A DNA stretch of 64,000 nt from Epidermidibacterium keratini (GTDB lineage: Bacteria > Actinomycetota > Actinomycetes > Mycobacteriales > Antricoccaceae), in the NCBI RefSeq assembly GCF_009834025.1, contig NZ_CP047156.1:2418001-2482000 (forward strand). Reading direction: 5' to 3'. Below the pieces are notes generated by a model. The model did no database searches. It was not told the DNA's origin and worked only from the letters and a program-made list of their open reading frames with translations. Positions 61,444 to 64,000 of this stretch are shown piece by piece. The number at the start of each line of letters is the position of its first letter. Positions within the stretch are counted from its first letter, which is position 1. A program made the position numbers and the translations under genes.

Positions 61444-63321
61444 ATGAGCGAGACCGTCCACCACGACGACGCCGATCACGGCGCCCGGGCAAGCGGTGAG
61501 GAGTATGACTTCGTCGTCGTCGGCTCGGGCGCCGGCGGCGGCCCGCTCGCGGCCAACCTCGCGCTCGGCGGCCACTCGGTGCTGCTGCTCGAAGCCGGCA
61601 GCGAGCACGACTGCCCCTACTACGAAGTGCCGGTCATGCAGGCCTACGCCAGCGAGGATCCCGACCTGCGCTGGGACTTCTTCGTGCGGCACTGGGACGA
61701 CGACACCCAGCAGCTGCGCGATGAGAAGTACGTCGCCGAGCAGGGCGGCGTGCTCTATCCGCGCGGCAGCACCATCGGCGGGAGCACAGCGGTCAGCGCG
61801 ATGATCACCATCTACCCGCACGCGGAGGACTGGCAGTCGCTGGCCGAGCTCACCGGGGATGACAGCTGGGCTCCCGAGCGCATGCGCGAGCTCTTCACCC
61901 GCCTGGAGTCCTGGCGCGGCGTCGATGCCGAGCCGCTGCCCGGCGATGACGAGGCAACGCGCGATGCCAAAGCCGAGCACGGACACGACGGCTGGTTGGG
62001 TACGACGCGCGCCAATCCGAAGGTCGGCGGGCGCGAACAGATGTTCCTGGACATCATCGGCGCGATGGAGCAGACCGCACGCGACCGCTTCGGCATCGCC
62101 GAGGAGATCTCGCTGCCGCGCGACCCGAACGCCGCCGACACCCCACAGGACTTCGAGGGCATGACCTTCATCCCGGTCGCCGTCCGCGGCGGTCACCGCA
62201 ACGGCAGCCGCGAACGCGTGGTCGACGTCGCCGGCCGCGCCGACCTCACGGTGCGCACCGACGCGCTCGCGACCAAGGTGTTGATCGAAGACGGACGCGC
62301 CGTCGGAGTCGAGTACCTCAGCGGCCCACGGTTGTACGCCGCGGCGCCGCCGTCCTCGAACACCCCGGCCGATCCCCAGCGGCACACGGTTCGCGCACGC
62401 AAGGAGGTCATTCTCGCCGGCGGCGCCTACAACACTCCGCAGCTGCTGATGCTGTCCGGAATCGGGCCGCGCGGCGAGCTCGAACGGCACGGCATCGGCG
62501 TACTCGTCGACTCGCCTGGGGTCGGCGCCAACCTGCACGACCGTTACGAGGTCTCGCTCGTCTGGGACCTCAATCGAAACTATCCGATATTCGATGGTGT
62601 CGAGCTCGATATTCCGAAGGATCTCGACAACCCCGACCGGCTTTTTGCCGAGTGGGAGAGCGACGGCGATGGGCCCTACGCGACGAACGGCTCGCTCGCT
62701 GCGATCGTCGCCAAGTCGAGTGTGGCCGGCGATGCCGACGACCTCATCGTGTTTTCGCTACCTATCGATTTTCATGGATATTATCCGGGCTATGCCAAGG
62801 ATGGCTCGGTCGCGCACAACCGGATGACGATCGTCGTACTCAAGGCGCACACCCACAACCGGGCGGGTTCGGTCACGCTGCGATCGGCCGATCCGCGCGA
62901 CGTACCCGATATCGCGTTTCGCTACTTCGACGAGGGTTCGCCGGGATTTGATGATGATCTGCAGGGAGTGGTCGACGGCATGCACATCGCCCGCGACGTC
63001 GCCTCGCGCCTTGGCCAATATGAACCGACGCCTCGGGTGCCCGCGGCGGACGTCGAGGGCGATGAGCAGCTGCGGGAGTTCGTGCGCAACGAGGCGTGGG
63101 GCCATCACGCGTGTGGCACCGCGAAGATCGGCCGCGACGACGACCCGAACGCCGTACTCGACGGCGACTTCAACGTGCGCGGCGTCGAGGGGCTGCGGGT
63201 CGTGGATGCGAGCGTCTTCCCCGACATTCCGGGATTCTTCATCGCCTCGGCGGTCTACCTCGTCGCCGAGAAGGCCAGCGACGTCATCCTCGCGCAGTAC
63301 GCCGCCGATGAGCGCGACTGA
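61444..63321 (+). CDS. GMC-family FAD-dependent oxidoreductase
   Basis: 625 residues from ATG 61444 (MSETVHHDD); GTG 61438 also possible. FAD-binding GxGxxG in YDFVVVGSGAGGGPLAANLALGG, GMC signature 1 in YPRGSTIGGSTAVSAMI, signature 2 GGAYNTPQLLMLSGIG, and the C-terminal catalytic region WGHHACGTAKIG with DASVFPDIPGFFIASAVY. Oxidises a primary alcohol (choline dehydrogenase/cholesterol oxidase-like). Substrate unknown; no obvious partner genes. Confidence 0.92.
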   Translation: MSETVHHDDADHGARASGEEYDFVVVGSGAGGGPLAANLALGGHSVLLLEAGSEHDCPYYEVPVMQAYASEDPDLRWDFFVRHWDDDTQQLRDEKYVAEQGGVLYPRGSTIGGSTAVSAMITIYPHAEDWQSLAELTGDDSWAPERMRELFTRLESWRGVDAEPLPGDDEATRDAKAEHGHDGWLGTTRANPKVGGREQMFLDIIGAMEQTARDRFGIAEEISLPRDPNAADTPQDFEGMTFIPVAVRGGHRNGSRERVVDVAGRADLTVRTDALATKVLIEDGRAVGVEYLSGPRLYAAAPPSSNTPADPQRHTVRARKEVILAGGAYNTPQLLMLSGIGPRGELERHGIGVLVDSPGVGANLHDRYEVSLVWDLNRNYPIFDGVELDIPKDLDNPDRLFAEWESDGDGPYATNGSLAAIVAKSSVAGDADDLIVFSLPIDFHGYYPGYAKDGSVAHNRMTIVVLKAHTHNRAGSVTLRSADPRDVPDIAFRYFDEGSPGFDDDLQGVVDGMHIARDVASRLGQYEPTPRVPAADVEGDEQLREFVRNEAWGHHACGTAKIGRDDDPNAVLDGDFNVRGVEGLRVVDASVFPDIPGFFIASAVYLVAEKASDVILAQYAADERD

Positions 63322-63357
63322 CCGTCTTATCCACAGCGAGCCGCGCCTCCCGAGACG

Positions 63358-63416
63358 ACCTGCGGTGGAACCTCTCACGCTACGGACGCGATAGCGCTAG
63401 AGGTTCCACCGCAGGT
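63358..63416. repeat. ACCTGCGGTGG hairpin element, copy 3
   Basis: Perfect 18-bp inverted repeat ACCTGCGGTGGAACCTCT / AGAGGTTCCACCGCAGGT with a 23-base centre that contains AGCGCT. It starts 36 bases after the GMC stop. Same ACCTGCGGTGG tip as copies 1 and 2. Confidence 0.7.
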
Positions 63417-63464
63417 GGGTATACCCGGCTGGCAGCGAGGCGCGGGACACAGCAAAAACCTCAA

Positions 63465-63485
63465 GTTGAGCGGAATACACTCAAC
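63465..63485. promoter_or_regulatory. HAIR box (HspR operator) of clpB
   Basis: GTTGAGC-N7-ACTCAAC, the same 7-7-7 layout and same left arm as the dnaK HAIR; ~92 bases upstream of clpB. Confidence 0.8.
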
Positions 63486-63577
63486 TTTGGCGCGTTGCAT
63501 CTATATAGGTGCCACCGAGCACCGCTGATGATCTGGACTTTTGACTTTGAACTCCGCGACGACGAGGAGATGCGTAC

Positions 63578-64000
63578 ATGGACGAACAGAAATTCACCAC
63601 TAAATCTTCAGAGGCCCTTGCTGCCGCGCAGCGACTGGCCACCGAGCGGGGCAACCCGCAGCTTGAGCCTGCCCACGTGCTGGTCGCGCTGATCGAGCCG
63701 AGCGACGGCATCGCGCGTCCGCTGCTGGATGCTGTTGGTGCCGACGTTCAGCAGGTGCTGACCGCCGCGCAGGCCGAGGTCGGCCGGCTGCCAAGCGCCA
63801 GCGGCGCGACGACCGCCGCTCCGCAGGCCAGCCGCGACCTACTCGGCGTACTCAACGCCGCGACCAAGCTCGCGAGCAGCCTGAACGACGAATACATCTC
63901 GACCGAGCACCTGCTGGTCGGCATCGCGCAGGCCGGGGGACCGGCACGCGCCCCGCTGACCGACAACGGCGCGACCCCGGACGCGTTGATCAACGCCTTC
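63578..64000 (+). CDS. clpB: Chaperone ClpB, N-terminal part (runs off window)
   Basis: 141 codons present. MDEQKFTTKSSEALAAAQRLATERGNPQLEPAHVLVALIE and LGVLNAATKLASSLNDEYISTEHLLVGIA are the two Clp-N repeats of ClpB, the disaggregase that works with DnaK. RBS GAGGAG 9 bases upstream. A HAIR box in the promoter ties it to HspR. The AAA+ modules lie beyond the window. Confidence 0.94.
   Translation, partial: MDEQKFTTKSSEALAAAQRLATERGNPQLEPAHVLVALIEPSDGIARPLLDAVGADVQQVLTAAQAEVGRLPSASGATTAAPQASRDLLGVLNAATKLASSLNDEYISTEHLLVGIAQAGGPARAPLTDNGATPDALINAF

Noticed and set aside
60748-62538. 596-codon minus-strand frame
   Set aside because: Antisense to the GMC oxidoreductase and overlapping a membrane-protein gene on its own strand in another frame.
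63558-63577. Heat-shock sigma-factor promoter before clpB
   Set aside because: AT-containing stretches such as TGCATCTATATAG are present, but I could not align a convincing -35/-10 pair with proper spacing, so only the HAIR box is reported.

Overview
The window is high-GC DNA from an actinomycete (Actinomycetota). Pointers are a type VII secretion (T7SS/ESX) gene set, the fused actinobacterial FO synthase FbiC of the F420 pathway, the dnaK-grpE-dnaJ-hspR operon with HspR boxes (HAIR), an EtfD-like membrane Fe-S oxidoreductase, a dCTP deaminase of the actinobacterial type and strong GC3 bias. It does not look like a prophage or plasmid: there is no integrase, transposase or phage gene. I cannot name the genus from sequence alone.

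Layout. (1) 1-11.9 kb: right part of a T7SS locus. It holds the 3' end of a Pro-rich secreted-type protein, a vestige of eccE, an EspC-like substrate, a full-length WXG/PPE-like Pro-rich paralogue, EccE, a small partner gene, an SseB-family protein, a beta-helix/AAA+ fusion (EccA-like), a zinc-ribbon-like small protein, an EspI-like ParA ATPase and a secreted M23 peptidase. EccB, EccC, EccD and mycosin are not in the window and are probably to its left. (2) 12.2-20.3 kb: fbiC, then the arginine deiminase operon arcD-arcA-arcB-arcC. (3) 21-25.5 kb: oxidoreductase plus divergent HxlR regulator, tRNA-Gly(CCC), a SCO6745-type protein, a Nudix-kinase fusion and dcd. (4) 25.5-29.6 kb: a LacI-controlled catabolic island (MFS transporter, cyclase-type hydrolase, LacI, SDR) with two perfect 14-bp palindromic operators in the divergent promoter.

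(5) 29.6-42 kb: gamma-carbonic anhydrase, EtfD-like protein with a very long FSYSSG-repeat tail, methyltransferase/quinone oxidoreductase pair, a membrane protein, methionine aminopeptidase, an MFS permease and two tandem membrane-anchored paralogues. (6) 42-47.7 kb: heat-shock operon and an M48 protease; clpB starts at 63.6 kb and has its own HAIR, so one HspR circuit spans the window. (7) 47.8-52.3 kb: ABC exporter, alpha/beta hydrolase, secreted glycerophosphodiesterase, DUF2277. (8) 52.3-59.2 kb: a probable TetR regulon: dimethylformamidase-like protein with a DUF3830 partner, TetR, APC permease, AMP-forming acyl-CoA ligase and a metallo-beta-lactamase-fold hydrolase, joined by shared 20-bp operators. 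(9) 59.3-64 kb: DUF456 protein, pirin, a membrane protein, a GMC oxidoreductase and the start of clpB.

Two families of non-coding repeats fill many intergenic gaps: long REP-like units carrying CTCGACAACCGG / GAGCGGTTGTCGAG arms (six loci), and hairpins with ACCTGCGGTGG arms (three loci). All function calls rest on recognised motifs and gene context read by eye; no database search was run.
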